A stretch of 24,355 bases of DNA from Thermoplasmatales archaeon (GCA_023128855.1 JAGMDE010000010.1:1-24355); one strand, 5' to 3'; counted from the first letter of the stretch, positions 15,602 through 22,659 are shown. Notes: a model not told the origin generated them from the letters alone. Translations and numbers: made by a program.

Positions 15602-16506
15602 GTATGAGCTACTCCAACTAATTCTGATATGTTTTTATATCCATGATCTCTCATCCAAATTTCTATTTCATCGCAGATTTTTTTGAAAGCGTCTAGATTC
15701 CTATAGTAAATAGCAGATCCGATTTGTATTGCAGATGCCCCCGCCATAATGTATTCCAGTGCATCTTCTCCGGTTGTTATACCTCCGACACCAATAACTG
15801 GGATGTTAACATTTTTATAAATATCATATACACATCGAACCCCTATTGGTTTTATCGCTTTACCAGAGTATCCTCCAATTTTATTGGCTAGAACAGGCAT
15901 TTTCAGTTCAAGATCGATCTTCATTGCTTTAACTGTGTTTATTGCTACTATTCCATCTGCATTTCCTTTTTCTGCAGATTTTGCTATATCAGCAATGTTC
16001 ATTAGATTGGGTGATATTTTTACAAAAACAGGTATTTCGGTTGCTTCTTTCACTTTTGAAGTTATTTTTCTTACCAATTCAGTATCTGATCCTATTTCAA
16101 GACCGTATCCTTTTGCATGTGGGCAGCTCATGTTTAATTCCAGTGCATCGGCACCATAACTCTGCATTTTCTTTGCAAGTTCTACAAATTCCTTTGAATT
16201 TGCACCAAAGATACTCCCAATAATTGGGATTTTAGATTTTTTAAGTTTTTTAAGTTCATCTCCAAATTCTCCAATTCCAGGGTTCGGTAATCCCATTGCG
16301 TTCAGAATTCCATGTTCCAATTCTATTACAGTAGGGTTAGGATATCCTTCTCTGGGTTCTAACCCAATAGATTTTGTGACAATGGCCCCAGCACCACAAT
16401 TAAAAATTCTTTCCATGCTACCTGCATCTTCATCCATAAAACCTGATGCTAGAATAGTTGGGTTTCTCAGGTTTAGAGATGTGATTTTTGTTGCTAGGTT
16501 AGCCAG
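15598..16506 (-). CDS. pyrD: Dihydroorotate dehydrogenase, class 1B catalytic subunit (start codon unclear)
   Basis: PyrD oxidises dihydroorotate to orotate with FMN, the fourth step of pyrimidine synthesis. The first usual start codon in frame is the ATG at 16437. That protein would lack the conserved N-terminal strand and FMN loop, yet the sequence upstream reads L-A-T-K-I-T-S-L-N-L-R-N-P-T-I-L-A-S-G, exactly what the family has there. The frame closes at a TGA at 16516-16518 and contains no ATG, GTG or TTG before 16437. I give the CTG at 16506 as a provisional start, which yields 302 residues, the normal length. Inside are the class 1B catalytic Cys in NMSCPH, and GGITTGEDA and AIQIGSAIYY of the phosphate-binding end. 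It is followed directly by pyrK. Confidence 0.88.
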   Translation of the reverse strand: MANLATKITSLNLRNPTILASGFMDEDAGSMERIFNCGAGAIVTKSIGLEPREGYPNPTVIELEHGILNAMGLPNPGIGEFGDELKKLKKSKIPIIGSIFGANSKEFVELAKKMQSYGADALELNMSCPHAKGYGLEIGSDTELVRKITSKVKEATEIPVFVKISPNLMNIADIAKSAEKGNADGIVAINTVKAMKIDLELKMPVLANKIGGYSGKAIKPIGVRCVYDIYKNVNIPVIGVGGITTGEDALEYIMAGASAIQIGSAIYYRNLDAFKKICDEIEIWMRDHGYKNISELVGVAHT

Positions 16507-16537
16507 GTTAACACCTCATCCCTTAAGTAAAAAGTAC

Positions 16538-16545
16538 TATATAAA
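16538..16545 (-). promoter_or_regulatory. TATA box of pyrD-pyrK-yjbQ
   Basis: A perfect TTTATATA on the minus strand. It predicts a transcript start near 16516, so the pyrD mRNA would be almost leaderless. Read on the plus strand it is TATATAAA, and it may also serve nop5, whose transcript would then start near 16567. Confidence 0.55.
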
Positions 16546-16617
16546 ATCATTTTCTATTTAATTTTAAACTTTTTGCGCAAAATACATTAAGGACTTCTTA
16601 TTCCATTTTGAATTTAT

Positions 16618-17505
16618 ATGTATCTAATAACAAAATGGTTTGGTACATTTATCTGCGATAAAAAAGGAGTACAAAACAAAATTCTTTTTCAAAAAGATAA
16701 AAAGGAAATTGCCAAAAGACTCCTTAAAATTGATGATAAAGATATACTTACAGAAGAGAAAAAAATTACAAAAGGTGCAAAAGAAATAATTGTCTCTGAA
16801 AAAAGATTACAAAAAATTGGCGAATATAAACCTTCAGATCCATTTTTTAAAAAGTTTGAAATTAAACCTGAAGATTTTGATTTTTCAATAGATTTACTTC
16901 ATAAAGCAGCTCTAATAGTTACCAAAAAGATAGTAGATAAAAAATTAGCCTCAGAAGATCTACAAATTGTTCAGATGGTAAATGCTTTAGATGATCTTAT
17001 ACAGACATCTAATTTGTTTTCCGAACGATTAGATTCTTGGTCAGTTATTCCTACATCCAAAGAAAAAATACAACCACTTCAAAACGCGTTTTCGACAGTT
17101 AATACTGAAATTAAATCCTTAGAACAACAGATTGATAATGATATGGAAAAAATTGCTCCAAATATAAGTAAGATGGTTGGACCATTGATAGGTGCTAGAT
17201 TAATATCAATCGCAGGTAGTTTGGAACGTCTTGCTACTATGCCTGCATCTACAGTTCAGATTTTAGGTGCTGAAAAAGCTTTTTTTAGATATAAAAAAGA
17301 AGGTGGAAAACCACCAAAGCATGGTGTGATTTTTCAACATTCTTATATAAATAAGGCTCCGAGATCTGTTAGAGGAAAGATTGCTAGAATTTTTGCTACA
17401 AAAATTTCAATTGCTGCAAAAGCAGATGCATTTACAAAAAGAGATATTTCAAAAGAATTAAATGAAGTTCTAGAGCGCAGAATAAGAGAAATCAAGAATC
17501 CGTAA
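16618..17505 (+). CDS. Nop5/Nop56-type box C/D RNP core protein, shortened form
   Basis: This 295-residue protein has a clear Nop domain from about residue 188, starting GPLIGARLISIAGSLERLA. It continues through ILGAEKAFFRYKKEGG, KHGVIFQHSYI and APRSVRGKIAR. In archaea, Nop5 joins L7Ae and fibrillarin on box C/D guide RNAs to 2'-O-methylate rRNA. The family is usually about 370-420 residues. Here the N-terminal fibrillarin-binding region (about 1-80) is short. The coiled-coil region after SERLDSW also runs quickly into IAPNISKMVG, so roughly 70 residues of the usual hairpin seem absent. No fibrillarin gene is adjacent, although nop5 and flpA often sit together. The ATG at 16618 has no Shine-Dalgarno sequence. 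Confidence 0.85.
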   Translation: MYLITKWFGTFICDKKGVQNKILFQKDKKEIAKRLLKIDDKDILTEEKKITKGAKEIIVSEKRLQKIGEYKPSDPFFKKFEIKPEDFDFSIDLLHKAALIVTKKIVDKKLASEDLQIVQMVNALDDLIQTSNLFSERLDSWSVIPTSKEKIQPLQNAFSTVNTEIKSLEQQIDNDMEKIAPNISKMVGPLIGARLISIAGSLERLATMPASTVQILGAEKAFFRYKKEGGKPPKHGVIFQHSYINKAPRSVRGKIARIFATKISIAAKADAFTKRDISKELNEVLERRIREIKNP

Positions 17506-17570
17506 AACCTTAAGTAGTTGTTTATTGTTTATTGAAATTAATTAGATAAGTAAGGAGAAATAGAAGGGTC

Positions 17571-19070
17571 ATGAGTGATATCAGAACTGTCCTTCGGGAT
17601 ATGGGTGGTATATTCATAATTATAGGGGTTGTAACCCTTATTGCTCTACTTGTTCCGCTATTTGGACCATATACTGCTTATGATTGTTTATTCCCTATAC
17701 TTATCACATCAGCGTTATATTTTGGATTCGGTTTTCCGTTATATTTTATATTTAAAAATGCAGAGCCTGCTAACTTTAAAACAGCAATGGTTACTGCTGC
17801 GCTTGCTTGGATGTTCATCTCTTTAGTTAGTTCAGTTCCATTTTGGCTTATTCCATTTAATGGTGTAGCACATATGTCTCCCCTTTCTGCTTTTTTTGAA
17901 TCAATGTCAGGTTGGACTGGTACGGGTTTAACAATGGTTGAAAACGAAGCATTATTACCTCCAACTCTACAGTTTTGGCGTTCACTTATTCAATGGGTAG
18001 GAGGGGTTGGAGTTATTGTTTTAACACTTAGTATTCTAGCACGTCCTGGAACCGGTTCTTTCGTATTGTATAAAGGAGAAGCACGTGATCAAAAAACACA
18101 CCCATCTGTTGTTTCGACTGTTAGGACAATATGGTGGATATTCTTATTGTTTACAATAATTGGCATTATTGTTGTATGGCTCATTGGTTTATTTGACCCA
18201 GGCGGTGGAATGAATGGATGGGAGTCACTTAATCATGCTATGACAGGGCTTGCAACTGGTGGTTTTTCAGTTACTAATGATAGCATGGCTAGTTTTGGAA
18301 CATTAAGCCAGATTGCGATTATGGTTCTAATGTTAATGGGTGCTATTGCATTTGCTGCTCATTATAATCTGCTAAAAGGTAGAATAAAGAAGTTCTTTTC
18401 AGATGTTCAGTTAAGAGCAATAATTGCGTTAATAATATTAGGAGTAACAGCTTTAACAATTATAAACCTGGATCTGGGAGGAGTCAATGGAAATGTTTGG
18501 CATTCTTTGAAAATCTCTGGTTTTCAATTTACTTCTGCTGTTACCTGTACAGGATTTACATCTGTGGAGAGTCTTACAGATTGGAGTGAATCTGCAAAAT
18601 TGATACTCGCTTTTGCTATGATTATTGGTGGAGCTGCTGGTTCTACATCTGGTGGTATTAAACTTTTCCGAGCGATTCTATTGTATAATGGTGTAGGGTG
18701 GAGAATTAAACGAGCAATATCTACACCTCGAAGGGTTTTCGTACATAAATTCGGTGAAAAATCACTTTCAAAAGATGATGCCATGGATTTGATAAACGAA
18801 GCAGCGATTATTTCGTTTATGTGGGTGATATTGTTAATAATAGGTATTTTTGTAACATTAGCTGTAACAAATAGAGGTTTGAGTGATACTGTATTTGAAG
18901 TATGTTCTGCTCAGGGTAATGTTGGACTTACGACTGGAATTACAGAAATTACTATGGATCCAATTGCAAAAACAATGCTAATTTTTAATATGTGGATAGG
19001 CAGATTAGAAATCATTCCAATTATTGTTCTTGTAAAATCAATGTTTGGAATTAAAAGAAATATTCTCTAA
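17571..19070 (+). CDS. trkH: TrkH/KtrB-type potassium transporter membrane subunit
   Basis: The 499-residue integral membrane protein is the K+-translocating subunit of a Trk/Ktr uptake system. It has four repeats of a membrane-pore-membrane unit. The four filter glycines can be seen in TGTG (residues 116-119), ATGG (228-231), TCTG (325-328) and GNVG (449-452). The SMSGWTGTGLT and STSGGIK segments are typical of the family. The start ATG at 17571 has AAGGAGAAAT upstream at a rather long spacing, and GAAGGG closer. No TrkA or KtrA gating subunit is next to it, so that partner must be encoded elsewhere. It ends five bases before a convergent gene. Confidence 0.93.
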   Translation: MSDIRTVLRDMGGIFIIIGVVTLIALLVPLFGPYTAYDCLFPILITSALYFGFGFPLYFIFKNAEPANFKTAMVTAALAWMFISLVSSVPFWLIPFNGVAHMSPLSAFFESMSGWTGTGLTMVENEALLPPTLQFWRSLIQWVGGVGVIVLTLSILARPGTGSFVLYKGEARDQKTHPSVVSTVRTIWWIFLLFTIIGIIVVWLIGLFDPGGGMNGWESLNHAMTGLATGGFSVTNDSMASFGTLSQIAIMVLMLMGAIAFAAHYNLLKGRIKKFFSDVQLRAIIALIILGVTALTIINLDLGGVNGNVWHSLKISGFQFTSAVTCTGFTSVESLTDWSESAKLILAFAMIIGGAAGSTSGGIKLFRAILLYNGVGWRIKRAISTPRRVFVHKFGEKSLSKDDAMDLINEAAIISFMWVILLIIGIFVTLAVTNRGLSDTVFEVCSAQGNVGLTTGITEITMDPIAKTMLIFNMWIGRLEIIPIIVLVKSMFGIKRNIL

Positions 19071-19075
19071 AAAGA

Positions 19076-19318
19076 TTATTCGTTTTCCTTAATCATCTTA
19101 AATTGTTCATCTTGAAGCTTTTTAATATAAATGTCTAGTTGATGAATCGCATTTAAAAGTTTGAAAACCTCTTCATCTTCTGGAGAAGAAGGAACAATAT
19201 CGTGAGGGCTTGCTTCTTTCTTTTTATGAAAATCAGATTGAGTGTACTCTGTTTGTAAAATATCACGTGCATCTTTTAGAGTTTTTATTCTCTGACCAAG
19301 TTTGCTTAATTCTTCCAT
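19076..19318 (-). CDS. Small coiled-coil protein of unknown function
   Basis: This is an 80-residue soluble protein without a motif I know. Two helical segments with heptad-like spacing (about residues 1-28, MEELSKLGQRIKTLKDARD, and 50-78, VFKLLNAIHQLDIYIKKLQ) flank a Pro/Ser/Glu-rich linker with PSSPEDEE, so a helical hairpin or dimer is likely. The frame is open back to 19378, overlapping the upstream PPC gene. The ATG at 19318 is better supported because AGGAGG lies at 19328-19333 with a nine-base spacer. It probably shares a transcript with the PPC-domain gene before it. Confidence 0.72.
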   Translation of the reverse strand: MEELSKLGQRIKTLKDARDILQTEYTQSDFHKKKEASPHDIVPSSPEDEEVFKLLNAIHQLDIYIKKLQDEQFKMIKENE

Positions 19319-19370
19319 ATCTGTTATCCTCCTACTATCAAAACGTAATCTATTATCTACTAAAATACTT

Positions 19371-19793
19371 TTACTCAAGACAAAGATCCTTTAGACCAGT
19401 TTTATCATTTGTTTTTCTTTTAACATCTATATTTGTTTTGAGTAATACAATTTCTGCTGTGATAGATATCTTTCCTTCAATGAAATGACCGCCTATTGCA
19501 TTCTTTTTTTCGTCGCTAAGAACTGCGTGTAAATGAGGTATATACTCATCTCCTTGTTTCAATATATTACCTGTTAATGATAAGATTTCTAGTGGTTTGT
19601 TAAAAACTTTTGGAGAATAGTTACCTTTCTCTTTAAAATAACCTAATTTTGTATTTTTTAATTGACCGATACCAGAGATCACTACAGCTGTTCTAACATC
19701 ATGTAATTTGCATGCTTCCATTAGTTGTTCGTTTACATTTTCATCTGGAAAAAGTCTTACAAAAACAATGTTTTTCTTTTCTTTACTCTGCAT
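19371..19793 (-). CDS. PPC/DUF296 domain protein
   Basis: The 140-residue protein is a stand-alone PPC (plant and prokaryote conserved, DUF296) domain. The core reads LEILSLTGNI, then IPHLHAVLS, then IGGHFIEGKISITAEIVL, the usual order of strands with the conserved His residues that can hold a metal ion in solved members. In plants the domain sits next to AT-hooks in DNA-binding proteins. The function of archaeal and bacterial single-domain forms is not settled, so I do not call it a transcription factor. The ATG at 19793 lies only about seven bases from the predicted transcript start. It diverges from the uracil-DNA glycosylase gene over a shared 59-base gap. Confidence 0.88.
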   Translation of the reverse strand: MQSKEKKNIVFVRLFPDENVNEQLMEACKLHDVRTAVVISGIGQLKNTKLGYFKEKGNYSPKVFNKPLEILSLTGNILKQGDEYIPHLHAVLSDEKKNAIGGHFIEGKISITAEIVLLKTNIDVKRKTNDKTGLKDLCLE

Positions 19794-19820
19794 GTTATCT
19801 GTCTGGAAATAAAGTTAAGG

Positions 19821-19829
19821 CATATAAAG
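19821..19829. promoter_or_regulatory. Shared TATA element of the PPC and uracil-DNA glycosylase genes
   Basis: CATATAAAG reads as a TATA box on the plus strand and as CTTTATATG on the minus strand. It lies 28 bases before the glycosylase ATG and about 32 bases before the PPC ATG. Both transcripts would thus start at or within a few bases of their start codons. Confidence 0.5.
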
Positions 19830-19852
19830 ATGAATGTAAATTATGCCCCTGA

Positions 19853-20440
19853 ATGTCTAAACAAGAGGAAATGGAAAAAATCGCTATTTCGGTAGAAAAT
19901 TGCAAGAAATGTGATCTTTATAAAACAAGAAATAAACCTGTTGTTGGCTATGGCTCAGTAGATGCTAAAATACTTTTTATTGGTGAGGCACCGGGTCGTA
20001 ATGAAGATCTTCAAGGTAAACCGTTTGTAGGAAGAGCAGGTAAGATCCTTGATGAATTATTGGAGTCTATAGGTATGCAGCGAAGTGATATATTTATTGC
20101 TAATATTCTCAAATGTAGACCGCCCAATAATAGAAATCCGTTATCAAGTGAAATAAAAGCCTGTACACAGCATTTAGATAATCAAATAACGTTAATTCAA
20201 CCTAAGATCATAGTTCCTCTTGGCAACTTTGCTGTTTCATATATTTTTGAAAAATTTGGTCTGAAAATTGATAAGATAAGTAATATTCGTGGCAAAGTTT
20301 TTGAGACCAATACTATTTTTGGTAATATCAAGATAATACCGATGTATCATCCAGCAGTTGCGACTTATAATCCTAATACAATAAATATATTAAAAGAAGA
20401 TTTTAGAGTTATTAAGGATGCTATTGAAAAATTTAGATGA
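19853..20440 (+). CDS. Uracil-DNA glycosylase, family 4 (iron-sulfur type)
   Basis: The enzyme removes uracil from DNA at the start of base excision repair. The 195-residue protein has the four Cys that hold the 4Fe-4S cluster: Cys17 and Cys20 (CKKC), Cys88 (LKCRPPNNRNP) and Cys104 (KAC). The catalytic loop is GEAPGRNEDLQGKPFVGRAG at about 44-63. The second active-site loop is MYHPAVATYN near the end. This set is diagnostic for family 4 (Udg of Thermus and Archaeoglobus). There is no ribosome binding site before the ATG at 19853, and a TATA element 28 bases upstream suggests a leaderless transcript. Confidence 0.94.
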   Translation: MSKQEEMEKIAISVENCKKCDLYKTRNKPVVGYGSVDAKILFIGEAPGRNEDLQGKPFVGRAGKILDELLESIGMQRSDIFIANILKCRPPNNRNPLSSEIKACTQHLDNQITLIQPKIIVPLGNFAVSYIFEKFGLKIDKISNIRGKVFETNTIFGNIKIIPMYHPAVATYNPNTINILKEDFRVIKDAIEKFR

Positions 20441-20465
20441 AATAAGAACGTAAAATAAACACAGA

Positions 20466-20473
20466 TTTATAAA
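20466..20473 (+). promoter_or_regulatory. TATA box of the two-helix mini-protein gene
   Basis: TTTATAAA. The predicted transcript start near 20496 is followed by GGGGGAG (20502-20508) and the TTG start at 20517. This gives the small gene its own promoter, separate from the glycosylase gene. Confidence 0.6.
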
Positions 20474-20516
20474 CCATTTCTTGTTTTAGGTATCGTCATT
20501 TGGGGGAGTATTCAAA

Positions 20517-20702
20517 TTGATTAGAATGGAACGATCAAAAGGCATGATTGTAGGGTTCGGTTTTTTAGTTATTGCATTATGTCTTAAAAGTGCTTATACT
20601 GGTGAGCACAGTTTTATTTTTGGATGTATTTTAATTCTTTTCATAGCTGTTGGGCCAACTATATTATCACAAAAATTGAAACCAAATAGACTTAAGAATT
20701 AA
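20517..20702 (+). CDS. Small two-helix membrane protein
   Basis: This 61-residue protein has two predicted membrane helices (about residues 9-25, MIVGFGFLVIALCL, and 31-50, SFIFGCILILFIAVG) and a basic tail (KLKPNRLKN). I know no family for it. The TTG at 20517 is chosen over the ATG at 20526 because GGGGGAG at 20502-20508 is eight bases before the TTG and too far from the ATG. A separate TATA box supports a real gene. Its stop overlaps the stop of the convergent receiver gene: the four bases TTAA at 20699-20702 serve both. Confidence 0.65.
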   Translation: MIRMERSKGMIVGFGFLVIALCLKSAYTGEHSFIFGCILILFIAVGPTILSQKLKPNRLKN

Positions 20703-21007
20703 ATTTTTCTTTTAACAAAATCAAGTAATTCTTCTTTTGTAAAAGGTTTCTGTAAAAAATCCTCTTCCTTGCTTGTATCAATATTCTTTGATTTTGGTTT
20801 CATTGAAAAGAAAGCTGGTTTCTTAGTGTCTGGCAAAGAGGTGTCTATTAGAATTAAACCAAAATTATCTTCCGTATCATCTTCCATGAGCTCTAATGCC
20901 TTACGACTATTGTCAACAGCTACAACATTAAATTCCTCTTCTTCTAAACATGATTTAACTTGTTCGAGAATGTTGGTTTCGTCATCTACTACCATTATAG
21001 TTTTCAT
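20699..21007 (-). CDS. Response-regulator receiver domain, shortened
   Basis: The 102-residue protein resembles a stand-alone CheY-type receiver. Asp8 and Asp9 (VVDDE) are the acidic pair, Asp55 (LILIDTSLPD) the phospho-acceptor and Lys87 (LQKPF) the conserved lysine. The distance from Asp55 to Lys87 is 32 residues, against about 52 in CheY. The segment between them, PAFFSMKPKSKN, does not look like the usual strand with Thr/Ser. About 20 residues covering strand 4 and helix 4 therefore seem lost, and phosphorylation-driven switching may be altered. The ATG at 21007 has AGGTGGG four to five bases upstream. It follows the PfkB kinase gene by 32 bases on the same strand. No histidine kinase is in the window. 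Confidence 0.8.
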   Translation of the reverse strand: MKTIMVVDDETNILEQVKSCLEEEEFNVVAVDNSRKALELMEDDTEDNFGLILIDTSLPDTKKPAFFSMKPKSKNIDTSKEEDFLQKPFTKEELLDFVKRKI

Positions 21008-21039
21008 TTCCCACCTAAAATAATATCGAGGTTTTAAAC

Positions 21040-22095
21040 TTAAATTTTTCCTATAAATTCAATAAGCTCATTTAATGAGGGATGTATAGGTTCAATTGAT
21101 GAGATATAACAACCTGCTACACAGCCTGCAAAAAACAACCGCTCATCATCATTGAAACCTAATAAATCTGCAAAAATATTTCCAGCATTCCACGTATCAC
21201 CTGCACCTGTTGATCTATATTTATTGTTAATACTTGGAGCAGGAACCAAGGTACAGCTTTCATTTATTGTACAAGCAAAATCTGCTGTATGCAAATCAAC
21301 CCTGGCATGTATTCTATTTTTTAAATCAGTTGCAGAATTAATAACATCCTCAACAGAATTAGCTTCAATATCGCTATAATGTAAAAGCTCGTTTTCATTT
21401 AGCCCAAGAATATCAAGATTTTCATCTGTCAATACATTATTAATCAAAGTAGGAATTTCTTCCTTTCTTGGAGATGGATCGCCTGTATCAAAAAACGTTC
21501 GTGTATTGTGTTTCTTTGCTAATTCAAAGACGCTTCTAGCTAGATCTGTGCCGTTTTTATTAAGATTCCAGGTTGTCACACATATCATATCAGCTCTTGA
21601 AATCAAATCTTTATCTTTTTCATCTAAAAGTTCAAACGAAAAATCTGAAACCGAACCGGTATCACCAATCATTACATTTGTATGTTTCTCACCAAATTCA
21701 AGTGCAGTAGTGATTGCTAATTTACCGTCAGTTTTTACATGAGAAATATCAACACCATTTTTTCCAAGGAAATATTCTAAAAGATGGAAACCCAATTTGT
21801 CAGTTCTGCAAATCAAATGAGGACTAAAACCTAGTCGAGCTAGAGCTAATGCAGTGTTTGCAGAGTTTCCACCTTGACTAATCTTTTGAGGAATTCCAGG
21901 AATATTACCTCCGCCCTGAAGAAATATTTCTTTGATTCTTGAAAAATTATTTTCAAATTCATTGAGCGTTAAAAAATGATCTACAAAGAAATCTGGGAGT
22001 AAAACAACATGATTATTTGAAAGTTTATTGTGGTCTATCTCTCTTAATTTTATCAAAACACGATCTATGAGAGTCCTATCTAGCTCCATCACCAT
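21040..22095 (-). CDS. PfkB-family (ribokinase-like) sugar or nucleoside kinase
   Basis: This 351-residue kinase of the ribokinase superfamily phosphorylates a hydroxymethyl group on a sugar or nucleoside with ATP. The N-terminal signature SQGGNSANTALALARLGF forms the substrate and lid region. STGAGDTWNAG near the C terminus contains the anion hole and the catalytic base Asp in GAGD. GLNENEL is the NxxE motif that orders Mg2+. The substrate cannot be named. The frame is open from a GTG at 22104, but a TATA box at 22118-22125 predicts transcription to begin at about 22095, exactly the next ATG, so the mRNA is probably leaderless. An ATG at 22089 is also possible. The receiver-domain gene follows downstream. 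Confidence 0.9.
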   Translation of the reverse strand: MVMELDRTLIDRVLIKLREIDHNKLSNNHVVLLPDFFVDHFLTLNEFENNFSRIKEIFLQGGGNIPGIPQKISQGGNSANTALALARLGFSPHLICRTDKLGFHLLEYFLGKNGVDISHVKTDGKLAITTALEFGEKHTNVMIGDTGSVSDFSFELLDEKDKDLISRADMICVTTWNLNKNGTDLARSVFELAKKHNTRTFFDTGDPSPRKEEIPTLINNVLTDENLDILGLNENELLHYSDIEANSVEDVINSATDLKNRIHARVDLHTADFACTINESCTLVPAPSINNKYRSTGAGDTWNAGNIFADLLGFNDDERLFFAGCVAGCYISSIEPIHPSLNELIEFIGKI

Positions 22096-22117
22096 AATAA
22101 ACACTAATGTTCTGTAA

Positions 22118-22125
22118 TATATATA
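22118..22125 (-). promoter_or_regulatory. TATA box of the PfkB kinase gene
   Basis: TATATATA centred about 26 bases before the ATG at 22095. This spacing matches the usual distance from box to transcript start, which decides the start codon in favour of a leaderless ATG. Confidence 0.55.
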
Positions 22126-22158
22126 CTTTAATTTAAAATGTTGTTTTTTTAAAAGGGG

Positions 22159-22221
22159 GTAGAAGAGGGGGCAAGAGATACAAGAAGAGGTGAATCAAAA
22201 GTATTCTCAACCCCCCTCTAC
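22159..22221 (-). terminator. G/C-run hairpin and T-rich tract after the 81-residue gene
   Basis: On the minus strand the stretch GTAGAGGGGGG (22221-22211) can pair with CCCCC...TCTAC (22171-22159) through two five-base-pair stems with a three-base bulge and a loop of about 40 bases. It is followed on the same strand by CCCCC, TTTT and a run of A. It lies 10 bases after the stop of the 81-residue gene, so a transcript-end signal is plausible, but the loop is long. Confidence 0.35.
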
Positions 22222-22231
22222 GGTATATAAT

Positions 22232-22477
22232 TCAATCTAACCATTCAAAGGATTCATGTGAACTATTATTTTTAAAAGCTAAAAGCTCCTCATAATCTCC
22301 AATAAAGTAATATCCATCTTCGTTTTTTTCAATGAGGCCTTTTCTTAAACCTATTTCAAAAAGATTGTCATTAATCTTTATGAATTTTGCATGTTTTTTC
22401 TTGTTTTTTTGATTTTTTAAGCCCTTGTCAATAAATTGCTGCTCTTGATTAACATCCATAATTTTTACCTTGTGCAT
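22232..22477 (-). CDS. Unknown 81-residue soluble protein
   Basis: I do not recognise this protein. The N-terminal 35 residues are very Lys/Gln/Asn-rich (NQKNKKKHAKF). The C-terminal 45 residues look like a small folded alpha/beta unit, with LFEIGLRKGLIEKNEDGYYFIG, shown here in part, and an acidic end (ESFEWLD). A winged-helix-like fold is possible but not shown. The ATG at 22477 has GAGGAGAG nine bases upstream. A TATA-like ATATACTTATATAC lies further upstream, near 22545, with two palindromes behind it (22563-22608). It diverges from the four-helix membrane protein at 22715. Confidence 0.65.
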   Translation of the reverse strand: MHKVKIMDVNQEQQFIDKGLKNQKNKKKHAKFIKINDNLFEIGLRKGLIEKNEDGYYFIGDYEELLAFKNNSSHESFEWLD

Positions 22478-22562
22478 AAATAATATCTCTCCTCTTTCAT
22501 AGTGTTATTATTTATCATGTTAAATTTTATCACTGATAGTATATAAGTATATCTTATAAAAA

Positions 22563-22575
22563 TGTCAATTTGACA
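22563..22575. promoter_or_regulatory. 13-bp palindrome, possible operator
   Basis: TGTCAA and TTGACA around a single T, a perfect inverted repeat. It lies in the 237-base divergent region between the 81-residue gene and the four-helix membrane protein gene, just upstream of the minus-strand TATA-like sequence. Confidence 0.45.
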
Positions 22576-22589
22576 AAATAACACTCAAT

Positions 22590-22608
22590 TTTTCAAAACT
22601 GTTGAAAA
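22590..22608. promoter_or_regulatory. Inverted repeat with related half-site, possible operator
   Basis: TTTTCAA and TTGAAAA are separated by five bases. The inner TCAA/TTGA is shared with the palindrome at 22563-22575, which is 14 bases away, so both may bind the same regulator. Confidence 0.4.
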
Positions 22609-22651
22609 TGTTCACTTACATATCCATCTACACATTCATTTGCACTAAAGT

Positions 22652-22659
22652 TTTATATA
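22652..22659 (+). promoter_or_regulatory. TATA box of the second four-helix membrane protein gene
   Basis: A perfect TTTATATA. Transcription would start near 22682, with AGGAGAGAGG inside the leader and the ATG at 22715. Confidence 0.65.

Noticed and set aside
22096..22104. GTG start of the PfkB kinase at 22104
   Set aside because: The TATA box at 22118-22125 would start transcription about at 22095, downstream of the GTG.
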